From Leptospira ellisii (GTDB taxonomy: Bacteria; Spirochaetota; Leptospiria; Leptospirales; Leptospiraceae), in contig NZ_NPEF01000065.1 in the NCBI RefSeq assembly GCF_002811955.1, positions 1 to 18,726 on the forward strand: DNA of 18,726 nt, written 5' to 3'. Shown here piece after piece: positions 7,775-17,056 of the stretch. Position numbers and translations under genes: made by a program. The notes under the pieces were generated by a model. The model saw only the letters and a program-made list of their open reading frames with translations, searched no databases and was not told the DNA's origin. Each line of letters begins with the position of its first letter. Positions within the stretch are counted from its first letter, which is position 1.

Positions 7775-8215
7775 ATGAAACTTTACACCAAACGTCTCGG
7801 CCGCATCCTTTCAGGAATGGGTCCCTTATCGTTCAACACTCCCGGATTATTGTTTCCCGCGATTTCGCTTTTGATGTTGGCTTACACCAATCGTTTTCTG
7901 GGGTTAGCGGGTTTAGCAAGACAACTGATCGGAAAGTATCAGGAAAAAAAGGATCCGGATCTTATTTCGCAAATCGCCAATCTGCGTTTCCGCCTCTCCT
8001 TGATCCGTCATACGCAAAGTATGGGAATTCTCAGTCTTTTGTTCTGCACTTCGTGTATGACGACCCTCGCCTTCGATCTGTTTCTCGCTTCCTGGATTCT
8101 GTTCGGACTCGCCTTGACGGCCCTCGTGATCTCGCTCTGCATCTGTCTTTTGGAAATTCATCTATCCGTCCACGCGTTGGACATAGAAATGCACGCTCTC
8201 GATAAGAAGGATTAA
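7775..8215 (+). CDS. DUF2721 family membrane protein
   Basis: This 146-residue protein is a short two- to three-helix membrane protein. The first hydrophobic segment contains the family signature, SFNTPGLLFPAISLLMLAYTNRF (quoted as residues about 19-41). It is followed by the cytosolic QIANLRFRLSLIRHTQ segment (about 66-81) and two further helices (about 83-104 and 105-127) ending in CLLEIHLSVHALDIEM. DUF2721 has no established function that I know of. The ATG directly follows a run of As that is the arm of a perfect inverted repeat, so there is no Shine-Dalgarno sequence. This implies unusual or regulated initiation, or a start further in; Met15 is the only near alternative. The neighbours are carF (divergent) and the SDR gene (same strand, 184 bases downstream). 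Confidence 0.8.
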   Translation: MKLYTKRLGRILSGMGPLSFNTPGLLFPAISLLMLAYTNRFLGLAGLARQLIGKYQEKKDPDLISQIANLRFRLSLIRHTQSMGILSLLFCTSCMTTLAFDLFLASWILFGLALTALVISLCICLLEIHLSVHALDIEMHALDKKD

Positions 8216-8399
8216 ATTCACGCTACGCGCCGGAAGGTGAGACTCGATAGTCGAATTTCCGAATTTCTTTTTCGAAGAATTCTTGAATCGATTTCGATTC
8301 TTTTGAAAATCGCCTTTTATAAGAAGACCGAAAGGATCCGCAGGCACATCCGGCCGCGGAATATTCGGAATGGAAATACCGCCAAACGAGGGGAATGCG

Positions 8400-9206
8400 A
8401 TGAGCGCGACGTTTTACAAGGATAAGGTAGTATGGATCACGGGAGCTTCCTCCGGAATCGGAGAGGAACTGGTCAAAGAAGCGGCCAAACGGGGAGCCAA
8501 AATCGTATTATCTGCGAGAAGGGTCAAGGAATTGGAAAGGGTCAAGAGGGAATGCGGTCTCGGAAAAACGAACAGCCTGATTCTTCCTTTGGATTTAGAA
8601 TATTATAAAAAACTAAAGAACGTACCCAAAAAAGTGATCGATCAGTTCGGAAGAATCGACGTCCTCGTCAACAACGGAGGAATCAGCCAGCGTTCTCTGA
8701 CCTACGAAACTTCCATCGAAACCTACGAAAAACTGATCGACGTAAACTACTTCGGGAACATAGCTCTGACTCTCGCGGTTCTGCCGTTTATGAGAAAACA
8801 AAAAAGCGGAGCGCTCGCTTCGATTTCGAGCGTCGCTGGTCTGTTCGGAGTTCCGCTTCGAAGCGGTTACAGCGCGACCAAGGCTGCCCTCACCGGTTTT
8901 TACGAAGCCCTCCGCGCGGAGAACGTCGGAGAGAACATTCAAGTTTCCTTAATTTATCCGGGGTTTATCAAAACTCAAATCTCCAACAACGCGCTCAAAG
9001 GAGATGGAAGCAAACAGGAGAAGATGGATTCCGTGATTGAACAAGGAATCGCGGCCGACGAATGCGCCCGCAAGATTTTGGACGGGATCGCGAATTCGGA
9101 AAAAAGAATCGTCATCGCGGGGCCGAGGGAAAAGTTCGCGATTTTCGTTTACCGGTTTTTTCCGAATCTGTTCGCCAGGATGATCGCAAAGGCGAAAGTG
9201 ACCTAA
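8400..9206 (+). CDS. SDR family oxidoreductase, DHRS7B-like
   Basis: This 268-residue classical short-chain dehydrogenase/reductase should use NAD(P)H to reduce a ketone or oxidise an alcohol. The start at 8400 is chosen over an in-frame ATG at 8370 because GAGGGG lies 6 bases before it. The cofactor loop is TGASSGIG (14-21). NNGG at 91-94 replaces the usual NNAG. The catalytic set is Asn116, Ser144, Tyr157 and Lys161 (YSATK). The C-terminal half reads very like the DHRS7/DHRS7B group: YPGFIKTQISNNALKGDGS (186-204), then a hydrophobic tail with FPNLFARM (254-261) that could bind membrane. DHRS7B (PexRAP) is the acyl/alkyl-DHAP reductase of ether-lipid synthesis, but this subfamily also acts on steroids and retinoids, so the substrate is inferred only. 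The FAH-family gene follows after 45 bases and is probably co-transcribed. Confidence 0.87.
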   Translation: MSATFYKDKVVWITGASSGIGEELVKEAAKRGAKIVLSARRVKELERVKRECGLGKTNSLILPLDLEYYKKLKNVPKKVIDQFGRIDVLVNNGGISQRSLTYETSIETYEKLIDVNYFGNIALTLAVLPFMRKQKSGALASISSVAGLFGVPLRSGYSATKAALTGFYEALRAENVGENIQVSLIYPGFIKTQISNNALKGDGSKQEKMDSVIEQGIAADECARKILDGIANSEKRIVIAGPREKFAIFVYRFFPNLFARMIAKAKVT

Positions 9207-9251
9207 ATCGCGATCCATCGAGAGCGATTCGAATTTTTATAAAAGGATTCC

Positions 9252-10196
9252 ATGGCGAAGAATTACGTTCGATTTAACAAAAAAAAGAACGTCGATTGGG
9301 CGTTGCTCGAAGGGGACAGGATTCTTCCGTTGGGTTGCGGAGATTTGTCCACGAAGGACTTTCTCGAATTCGTAAGGAAGAAAAAACCCGCCAAACACAA
9401 ATCGATTTCCTCCGAAGGAATCGACGTTTTGTCCCCGATCACTGCGCCGTGCCAAATCGTCTGCCAAGGCGCGAATTACAGACAACATCTGATCGAATCG
9501 GGGTTGAATCCGGACGATAAAAATTACAATCTTTTCTTTACGAAATCGGACGCGTCCCTGTTTTCTCCGATCGGAGACGTTGTGCGTCCTTCCCACGTAA
9601 AACTTCTGGATTACGAGATCGAACTCGGTCTCGTGTTCGGGAAAGGTTTCGATTCCGATTTGGATCCGAACCCGGAAAACGTAATTTCGCACGTCGCCGC
9701 GTTTTTTATGGCGAACGACGTTTCCGCAAGGGACGTCCAACTTCCTCAGCTGCAATGGTATAAGGGGAAATCGTATCGGACCTTCTGCCCCGCGGGTCCG
9801 CACCTTACGGTTTTGGAACCGGGGGATTTCGATCGGCTGGATTCCCTGGAGCTTACGCTGACGGTAAACGGAGAAATTCGGCAACGGGACACCGCCTCCA
9901 ATCTAGTTTTTAAGCCGGTGGAAAGTATCGTAGAACTATCACGTTTTTGTAATATTGCTCCGGGCGACGTGTTGTTGACCGGAACTCCTTCCGGCTGCGC
10001 GCTCCGGGCGCCCGGAAAACTCGTGCAGGCTCTGGGCGGTTTTTTTTCCGAAAAGACGAAGTGGAAATTGTTCGTCAAAGGTCAGAGTAAACGAAGTCGA
10101 TACCTGCGACCGGGCGACGTCGTCCGTTCCACGATCCGCACCGCAGACGGCGGAATCGATCTCGGAGAGCAGATTTTAAACGTTAGCGCCGAGTGA
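9252..10196 (+). CDS. Fumarylacetoacetate hydrolase (FAH) family protein
   Basis: This is a 314-residue protein of the FAH superfamily, whose members hydrolyse, decarboxylate or isomerise beta-diketo acids with a divalent metal. The metal ligands are visible: Glu122 and Glu124 ([12 protein letters not shown]) and Asp156 ([10 protein letters not shown]). The active-site segments [11 protein letters not shown] (173-183) and [11 protein letters not shown] (238-248) are intact. Between the TGTPSG motif and the RPGDVV motif (286-291) there are about 37 residues, where the usual family has roughly 10-15. This adds a basic insertion ([10 protein letters not shown] to KGQSKRSRY). AAAAGGA lies 5 bases before the ATG, a good ribosome binding site. 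It probably shares a transcript with the SDR gene upstream. Members with this domain include homoprotocatechuate, acylpyruvate and oxaloacetate enzymes, so the substrate cannot be named. Confidence 0.88.
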   Translation: MAKNYVRFNKKKNVDWALLEGDRILPLGCGDLSTKDFLEFVRKKKPAKHKSISSEGIDVLSPITAPCQIVCQGANYRQHLIESGLNPDDKNYNLFFTKSDASLFSPIGDVVRPSHVKLLDYEIELGLVFGKGFDSDLDPNPENVISHVAAFFMANDVSARDVQLPQLQWYKGKSYRTFCPAGPHLTVLEPGDFDRLDSLELTLTVNGEIRQRDTASNLVFKPVESIVELSRFCNIAPGDVLLTGTPSGCALRAPGKLVQALGGFFSEKTKWKLFVKGQSKRSRYLRPGDVVRSTIRTADGGIDLGEQILNVSAE

Positions 10197-10250
10197 ATCG
10201 GACGAATCGACGCGGAAATACGTTTCTATTTCGACTTTCCGGCGTTGAAG

Positions 10251-10284
10251 TCCGGAAAATGAGGAGTTCCCACATTTTTTCGGA
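10251..10284 (+). terminator. Possible hairpin terminator after the FAH-family gene
   Basis: TCCGGAAAATG (10251-10261) pairs with CATTTTTTCGGA (10273-10284), giving 11 pairs with one bulged T and one G-U. The 11-base loop carries the GGAGTTCCC repeat. The U run sits inside the 3' arm rather than after it, so this is not a textbook terminator. It lies 55 bases after the stop codon. Confidence 0.35.
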
Positions 10285-10506
10285 TTCCAAGGAGCGCCCG
10301 TCTACAAGGAGTTCCTACGATTTTTTGCTCCAAAGGATAAATTTCCGTATTCACAACCCGCAAGCGACACGCACTGCTTGGTCTGAAAGACCGAGCGGGA
10401 CTCCGCGAGCAGGAAGTGGCGCGGTCCGCGCGTGGGAACTCAAACGAATTCGGTCCCACATTCCCAGGCGCGGATGCGGCCAAAACTTTGAGCGGGAGTT
10501 CCCACA
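10263..10506. repeat. GGAGTTCCCAC repeat cluster, four copies
   Basis: Forward copies are GGAGTTCCCACA at 10263-10274, GGAGTTCCTACGA at 10308-10320 and GGGAGTTCCCACA at 10494-10506. A reverse copy, GTGGGAACTC, lies at 10432-10441. The reverse copy and the last forward copy can pair over 10 bases across a 52-base loop. Two more copies lie in the other large convergent gap at 14682-14772. The core GGA-GT-TCC is itself nearly palindromic. Confidence 0.55.
10377..10395 (+). other. 8-bp stem with GAA loop inside a GC-rich structured block
   Basis: CTTGGTCT (10377-10384) pairs with AGACCGAG (10388-10395), with one G-U, around a three-base loop. GCGG/CCGC with a GACT loop follows at once, then a GCGCG/CGCGC stem near 10420-10432. 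Three stems in about 55 bases suggest a structured repeat or RNA. No known RNA family is recognised. Confidence 0.3.
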
Positions 10507-10507
10507 C

Positions 10508-12630
<2,123 letters not shown>

Positions 12631-13521
12631 ATGGTTCGTAACATGAGTAAAGTGTTGCTTGTTCTTGCCGTATTATCCTCGGCTGCAAGCCTAAGCGCAA
12701 AGTCTTATGCGTTTGGAAGTCTTGGTTTGCAGTTCGACCTCGGACAGTTAGGCGGAACGATCACAAAAGACGGTCTGGATGCAGCGAACTACTACCCGGT
12801 AACGGCGACCAACGGTCAACCTGGAACCGCGTCTCGTAGAGCTATCATCGCGGAAAACCGTCTGCAAACTTTGGAAAACACGACGGTCGGTCTGATCAAC
12901 GTGAAAGCAAACGGAGCGATGTCCGGTCTCGTTTTATCCGCGGGATACGAACATGAGTTCGGAAAGTATTTCTTCGCAAGAATCGCGGCAAACTATACGA
13001 GAAAAATCATGGGTGGGGATACCGAAGCTAAGGCTTTAGGATTCAAATTTTATGATATCACTTGGGACTATAATGCGGTTCAAATCCCCGTAAACGTAGG
13101 GATTAAAGTTTCCGTAACCGAAGACGCGGCATTCTATCTCGGTGCCGGTATCCACTACTTCAAAGGTGGATGGAGTCTTGCAGGTTCCAGCCTTTCCGGC
13201 GTGGTTCACGACCAGATGGTGGCTTTGGGAGTTCCCGCAACCGTTTCCAATCTTCTTGCGGACGGAACTTCTCCTCCTGCAATGTGGGAAGACACAAGAT
13301 TCAGTGTTTCCGGATTCGCTCCGAACTGGTTAGTCGGTGCACAAGCAAGGGTAACCGAAAAAGGTCACATCTTCTTGGAAGCGGAAACCCTTTTCTCCTA
13401 CAAATTGGGAACTGGACACACTCAGTCTTTGGGTGGAATTTCCAGCTTGGCTCCGTCTCCATCTTATCCGATCGTATTGGGTGGAACTCAATACCGCGTA
13501 GGTTACAAACACGAACTTTAA
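12631..13521 (+). CDS. ompL1: OmpL1-type outer-membrane porin, copy 1
   Basis: This 296-residue protein is a transmembrane beta-barrel of the Leptospira OmpL1 family. The start at 12631 is chosen because AAGGAG lies 7 bases upstream; an earlier ATG at 12613 precedes that site. A signal peptide (MVRNMSKVLLVLAVLSSAAS, then LSA/KSYA) resembles that of L. interrogans OmpL1 as I recall it. Family marks are GLQFDLGQLGGTITKDGLDA, YFFARIAANYT, GIKVSVTEDAAFYLGAG, GFAPNWLVGAQARVTEKGH and the terminal YRVGYKHEL. The long Cys-containing loop near residue 65 seen in copy 2 is absent. Codons look biased towards the preferred set (GGT, CGT, GAA, TTC), unlike the neighbours, and it has a strong promoter and terminator, so high expression is likely. 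A paralog lies 161 bases downstream. Confidence 0.9.
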   Translation: MVRNMSKVLLVLAVLSSAASLSAKSYAFGSLGLQFDLGQLGGTITKDGLDAANYYPVTATNGQPGTASRRAIIAENRLQTLENTTVGLINVKANGAMSGLVLSAGYEHEFGKYFFARIAANYTRKIMGGDTEAKALGFKFYDITWDYNAVQIPVNVGIKVSVTEDAAFYLGAGIHYFKGGWSLAGSSLSGVVHDQMVALGVPATVSNLLADGTSPPAMWEDTRFSVSGFAPNWLVGAQARVTEKGHIFLEAETLFSYKLGTGHTQSLGGISSLAPSPSYPIVLGGTQYRVGYKHEL

Positions 13522-13544
13522 TTCCTGTTCGTAATCGATCGATT

Positions 13545-13570
13545 AAAAGGCTCCTTCGGGAGCCTTTTTT
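13545..13570 (+). terminator. Rho-independent terminator after ompL1 copy 1
   Basis: AAAAGGCTCC (13545-13554) and GGAGCCTTTT (13559-13568) form a perfect 10-bp stem closed by a TTCG tetraloop, ending in six Ts (13565-13570). It lies 23 bases after the stop codon and should separate copy 1 from copy 2. Confidence 0.93.
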
Positions 13571-13682
13571 ATTGAATGTGTGTGGGTGGGGGGTGAACGC
13601 GGTTTTCGAAAAATTTCGAAGAGCCTTGACAAAACCCGGATTCGTTTCAGCCTCCGTGATGTTTCTTCCGCCGTAGTCGAAA

Positions 13683-14675
13683 ATGAATCCGCTTTTATTC
13701 CGTTGGATCGATTGTCTTCGTAAACGTAGGATCTCCTCCCGCGCCGTTCGCGTAATTTGCCTTTCGCTTTTATTCAACTTAGTTTCACCGTTGAGTTCCA
13801 AATCCTATTTCGTCGCGGGAATGGGACTTCAATTCGATCTCGGAAACATGGGTTCGACGATCACAAAGGACGGAATCGATTCCGCCCAATACTTTCCGGT
13901 GGAATCTTCGGATCCCTGCGCCGTCGGATCTCCGGGATGTAACGCGAACGGGAGGGTCGGAGGAAGCGCCTTGCGTAGACTCGTCATCCCTGAAAACAGA
14001 TTGAAGTCGATCGAAAACACGACTGCGGGCGCAATCCGATTGGACAGCGCGCAAGGTGCGATGGTAGGCGGAAATTGGATGGCGGGTTATGAACGCGATT
14101 TCGGATCTTATTTTTTTTGGAGAATTTCCGCTTCTTATACGCAAAAGATCACCGGCGGCGTGACCAAGGCGAGTTTTCTCGGGTATCGTTTCATCGACGC
14201 GAATTGGAATTACCAATCCTTCATCGTTCCCGCGACGATCGGAATCAAACTTACCGTGTCGGAGGACACCGCTTTGTATTTGGGAGTCGGATTCAGCTAT
14301 TATTCGGGGGGTTGGGGAATACGGGGAAGAAACGATTCCAAATACGTCACGGACACTCTTGATGTGTTGGTCGTAAGCGTTCCGCAGTTGGCGTTGATTC
14401 GGGACTTATTGCGGGATGGACCGGATCCGCCCGCGTTCCGGGAGAACACACAATTTAGAATTTCGGGTTTGGCGCCGAATTGGCTGATTGGAGCCCAAGC
14501 GAGAATATCCGAAAAAGGTCATGTGTTTTTGGAATGGGAAACCGTGATCGCCAATCGGATGGATTCCGCATCCAGTCAATCGGTCGGAACCGCGGTGAAT
14601 CTTTCCGCAAACCCTGCCTTCCCGATACAAGTCGGGGGCCAGACGTATCGGGCCGGCTACAAACACGAGTTATGA
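13683..14675 (+). CDS. OmpL1-type outer-membrane porin, copy 2
   Basis: This 330-residue protein is a second OmpL1-family beta-barrel. The shared blocks with copy 1 run through the whole length: GLQFDLGNMGSTITKDGIDS, ENTTAGAI, YFFWRISASYTQKITGG, GIKLTVSEDTALYLGVG, GLAPNWLIGAQARISEKGH and the final YRAGYKHEL. It keeps a surface loop with two Cys (DPCAVGSPGC, about residues 81-90) that copy 1 lacks. From memory, this loop and the YFFWR and TKA segments are closer to classical OmpL1 than copy 1 is. The signal region is odd: about 25 basic residues precede the hydrophobic core (RVICLSLLFNLVSPLSS). There is no good ribosome binding site before the only available ATG. A TTGACA at 13626-13631 has no matching -10. 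Weaker expression than copy 1 is likely. Confidence 0.85.
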   Translation: MNPLLFRWIDCLRKRRISSRAVRVICLSLLFNLVSPLSSKSYFVAGMGLQFDLGNMGSTITKDGIDSAQYFPVESSDPCAVGSPGCNANGRVGGSALRRLVIPENRLKSIENTTAGAIRLDSAQGAMVGGNWMAGYERDFGSYFFWRISASYTQKITGGVTKASFLGYRFIDANWNYQSFIVPATIGIKLTVSEDTALYLGVGFSYYSGGWGIRGRNDSKYVTDTLDVLVVSVPQLALIRDLLRDGPDPPAFRENTQFRISGLAPNWLIGAQARISEKGHVFLEWETVIANRMDSASSQSVGTAVNLSANPAFPIQVGGQTYRAGYKHEL

Positions 14676-14840
14676 CCTAGAGGGAGTTCCCGCACGCAAA
14701 CCGCGCCGAATATCAACCCGACAAGAAAAACCGCACCGCATGCGGCGCGCTCCACGACTGAGGAGTTCCCACTTACGCAGGATCGAATTCGATTCCGCCG
14801 AACCGCGCGAAAAAAATCGGCGGAACCGATCCTCGTTTAC
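14676..14840. other. Convergent gap with repeats and a stem-loop
   Basis: This 165-base region lies between ompL1 copy 2 (plus) and the acyl-CoA dehydrogenase gene (minus), tail to tail. It holds two forward GGAGTTCCCAC-type repeats and a perfect 8-bp stem (TTCCGCCG 14793-14800, CGGCGGAA 14818-14825) with seven As in its 17-base loop. No gene is seen. It probably ends transcription from one or both sides. Confidence 0.5.
14682..14772 (+). repeat. GGAGTTCCCAC repeat, two copies
   Basis: GGGAGTTCCCGCAC lies at 14682-14695 and GGAGTTCCCAC at 14762-14772, in the same orientation. They match the four copies between the FAH-family gene and thiC. The 66 bases between them are GC-rich. Confidence 0.55.
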
Positions 14841-16541
14841 TCAAGGAGCCATTTCGTACGCATCCTTATAAGAATAAACCTTCGCACAAATTCGATCGAA
14901 AAGCGCCTCGTTTTCCACGGGTTTATGAATCATCTTCAGACACAGCTGCATCTGCTCCGGAGTGCTGCTCCGTTTGGAATACAACTGCAGCGCGTATTTG
15001 GAGAAATCACGGACCATAAAATCGAAGATCTGATCCAAAAGATCGTCCTCCACATTTTCGATCGCCGCGTTCTCGATGAGAAGCTGACCATACGCGACTA
15101 ACGTGAACAACTCTCCTACGATCAGCATAAAATCGAGATCCTTCGTCTGCTTGGAATCGGGAGGATTTTTTTCCAGGAATTCCTTGAGAAGTTCGATCTG
15201 TTTTCTGAAAACGAGAACGTTCGGAAGGTTTACGCTTTTATAAACTTCGTTGTAATCGCGGAAGGAGATTTTCTCGAATCCCTTCGTGGTCGCGCCCTGG
15301 TTAAAAAGGAAATCGTCGTTCTTGCGATCGTCGATTTTCGGAATGATCGGAAGCGAAGCGTTCGAATCGAAGAGATAATTCTGCATAAACTTGATGATGA
15401 GCGCCATATTCACGTGCGCTGTCCCCTCCAATTTGGGAAGACCTCGGATGTCTTTCGCGGCCATTTCGAAATACATGTTCTTTTCGAATCCTTTCGCGGC
15501 GATCACGTCCCAAAGAAGGTTGATCACTTCCTCTCCCTGCATCGTCACCTTCATCTTCACCATAGGGTTGAAGAGAAGATAACGTCTGTCCGAAGCGGAT
15601 GCCGATCTCATATAATCCTTGGCGCGGGAGGCGAAAAGTTTCATCGCGAAAAGTCTGCAATACGCGTCGACGAACAGCTGTTTGATTTGCGGAAAATCCG
15701 TAACGTAACGGTTGAAGAGTTTCCGTTTGGAAGCGTGATTGATCGCTTCGAAGAAGGAATGCGTACAGATTCCTATGGAAGCCCATCCTAAGTTGTATTT
15801 GCAGATCGCGATCGTGGAGAGGGAAGCGTCCCAGGCCTCGCGGTCCTTCGAGAGAATATCCTTCTCCGAAATGGGATAATCCTTTAACGCGTATTCGCCC
15901 ACGTAACTCTGCGAGTTGACCACGTTCTGGATGAGTTGATAATTGGGGTGTTGCGAATTGACAGCGAAAAAGACGTAATTTCCGGATTCCTTCGACTTAC
16001 CGAACGTGGAAACGATCGCGGCCTTATTGGAATTTCCGATATAGTATTTTCTTCCGTTGGCGATATAATTTCCGTCCCCGGTTTTTTCCAACGTCATATC
16101 GCTGGAGATCAAATCGGCGCCGTGTTCCTTTTCCGAAAGACCGAAGGCGAAAATTTCCCCGTCCTGAAGAAGTTGCGCGGTCTTATGTTTGATCTCTTCG
16201 TTTTTGCCGATCCAGATCGGACCCAAACCCAACATCGAAACCTGCCACGTATACCAATAACACAGACCGTAAAAACCGGCGATCTCGTTGAAGTCGCAGA
16301 TCCGGGTCGTATCCCATCTCGAATCCGAAGGACCGTATCCCGCCGGAGTCATCAAAGTGGCGAATACCTTTTCCTGTTTTTGAAATTCTAAAAAGTCCGC
16401 ATACCAGGTCTGCTTTCTATCGTCTTCCTTTAACTTGTCCTTTCCCCTTTTTTCGAAAAAGGCGATCGTACGTTTCATGATGTTCTTGGACTTCTCGTCC
16501 AGATGTTTGAATTCTGCGGTTTTCGGGTTTAACAATTCCAT
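14841..16541 (-). CDS. Acyl-CoA dehydrogenase family protein
   Basis: This 566-residue FAD enzyme should catalyse alpha-beta dehydrogenation of an acyl-CoA, as in fatty-acid beta-oxidation. The FAD-binding segment reads FAFGLSEKEHGADLISSDMT (131-150), corresponding to the family LTExxxGSD region, followed by NGRKYYIGNSNKA. The catalytic base is probably Glu372 in PKLEGTAHVN, equivalent to the Glu of the YEGT motif in medium-chain enzymes. Residues about 400-566 form a helical C-terminal extension, making the protein longer than the usual 380-400 residues, as in very-long-chain or acyl-CoA-oxidase-like forms. The start at 16541 begins the recognisable protein (MELLNPKTAEFKHL) and has a weak GAGAAGA site upstream. 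A long open frame before it looks noncoding. Substrate chain length is unknown. Confidence 0.88.
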   Translation of the reverse strand: MELLNPKTAEFKHLDEKSKNIMKRTIAFFEKRGKDKLKEDDRKQTWYADFLEFQKQEKVFATLMTPAGYGPSDSRWDTTRICDFNEIAGFYGLCYWYTWQVSMLGLGPIWIGKNEEIKHKTAQLLQDGEIFAFGLSEKEHGADLISSDMTLEKTGDGNYIANGRKYYIGNSNKAAIVSTFGKSKESGNYVFFAVNSQHPNYQLIQNVVNSQSYVGEYALKDYPISEKDILSKDREAWDASLSTIAICKYNLGWASIGICTHSFFEAINHASKRKLFNRYVTDFPQIKQLFVDAYCRLFAMKLFASRAKDYMRSASASDRRYLLFNPMVKMKVTMQGEEVINLLWDVIAAKGFEKNMYFEMAAKDIRGLPKLEGTAHVNMALIIKFMQNYLFDSNASLPIIPKIDDRKNDDFLFNQGATTKGFEKISFRDYNEVYKSVNLPNVLVFRKQIELLKEFLEKNPPDSKQTKDLDFMLIVGELFTLVAYGQLLIENAAIENVEDDLLDQIFDFMVRDFSKYALQLYSKRSSTPEQMQLCLKMIHKPVENEALFDRICAKVYSYKDAYEMAP

Positions 16542-17056
16542 ATTTGATTCTTCTCTAATACAATTTGATTCGTCGGGGTAAAAAACGGCGTTCGATAGGC
16601 GGAATGAAATCTCGTTCGATTCGGAACTCGGTCTTCCGAAAAACACAAAACGAATCCAGACGGATCTCTCGAATCCGGCGTTTTTCAAACCATTTGTATG
16701 AGGAAGAAACGGATTCACAACCGTATTTCTTCGGAAAAATTCCGAAACGGGAACGAAACCACGGCGTCCGGTCGGGTTGAATTCTACCGAATCGTGTTTG
16801 GTAAGCGTATTCGGAGCGGTTCGATATATGCGCAAAAACCGGACTCGGCCGGAGAATTTACCGTAGGAAACGGAGCGGGATCCGAATCGGAACAAAGGGA
16901 AATCCGAGCGATACGAGACGATCCAAAAAACATTCGAAAAATAGAATATTCTAAAATACTTTTATCTTCGCGGATATGCGCGGCGAAAAACGTGGACGAT
17001 CCTCCGACGTCCTTTTGCGACGTTCCTGCGGGAAGCGAACGAAACCGGTATTCCGA
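16542..17056. other. 515-base gap with no convincing gene
   Basis: This region lies between the acyl-CoA dehydrogenase start and the pcm stop, both on the minus strand, so it should carry the dehydrogenase promoter and a pcm terminator. Open frames on both strands (a minus-strand frame continuous with the dehydrogenase, and a plus-strand frame at 16698-17102) have Arg/Ser-rich translations with no recognisable domains. An AT-rich island at about 16935-16972 holds a 12-bp perfect palindrome, TAGAATATTCTA (16942-16953). No terminator or promoter is clear. Confidence 0.5.

Larger units (their letters stand above)
10197..10507. other. Convergent intergenic region with repeats and hairpins
   Basis: These 311 bases separate the FAH-family gene (plus) from thiC (minus), tail to tail. 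No gene is convincing here. The region holds three forward copies and one reverse copy of a GGAGTTCCCAC-type repeat. It also has an 11-bp hairpin at 10251-10284 (one bulge, T-rich 3' arm, repeat copy in the loop) that may end plus-strand transcription, and a group of GC-rich hairpins between 10376 and 10440. It probably contains terminators for both genes. Confidence 0.6.

Noticed and set aside
8370..8399. Earlier ATG for the SDR gene
   Set aside because: It adds ten residues not seen in the family, and GAGGGG sits correctly for the ATG at 8400.
16542..16895. 118-residue N-terminal extension of the acyl-CoA dehydrogenase
   Set aside because: The extension is Arg/Ser/Phe-rich and unlike the family; MELLNPKTAEF is a natural start.
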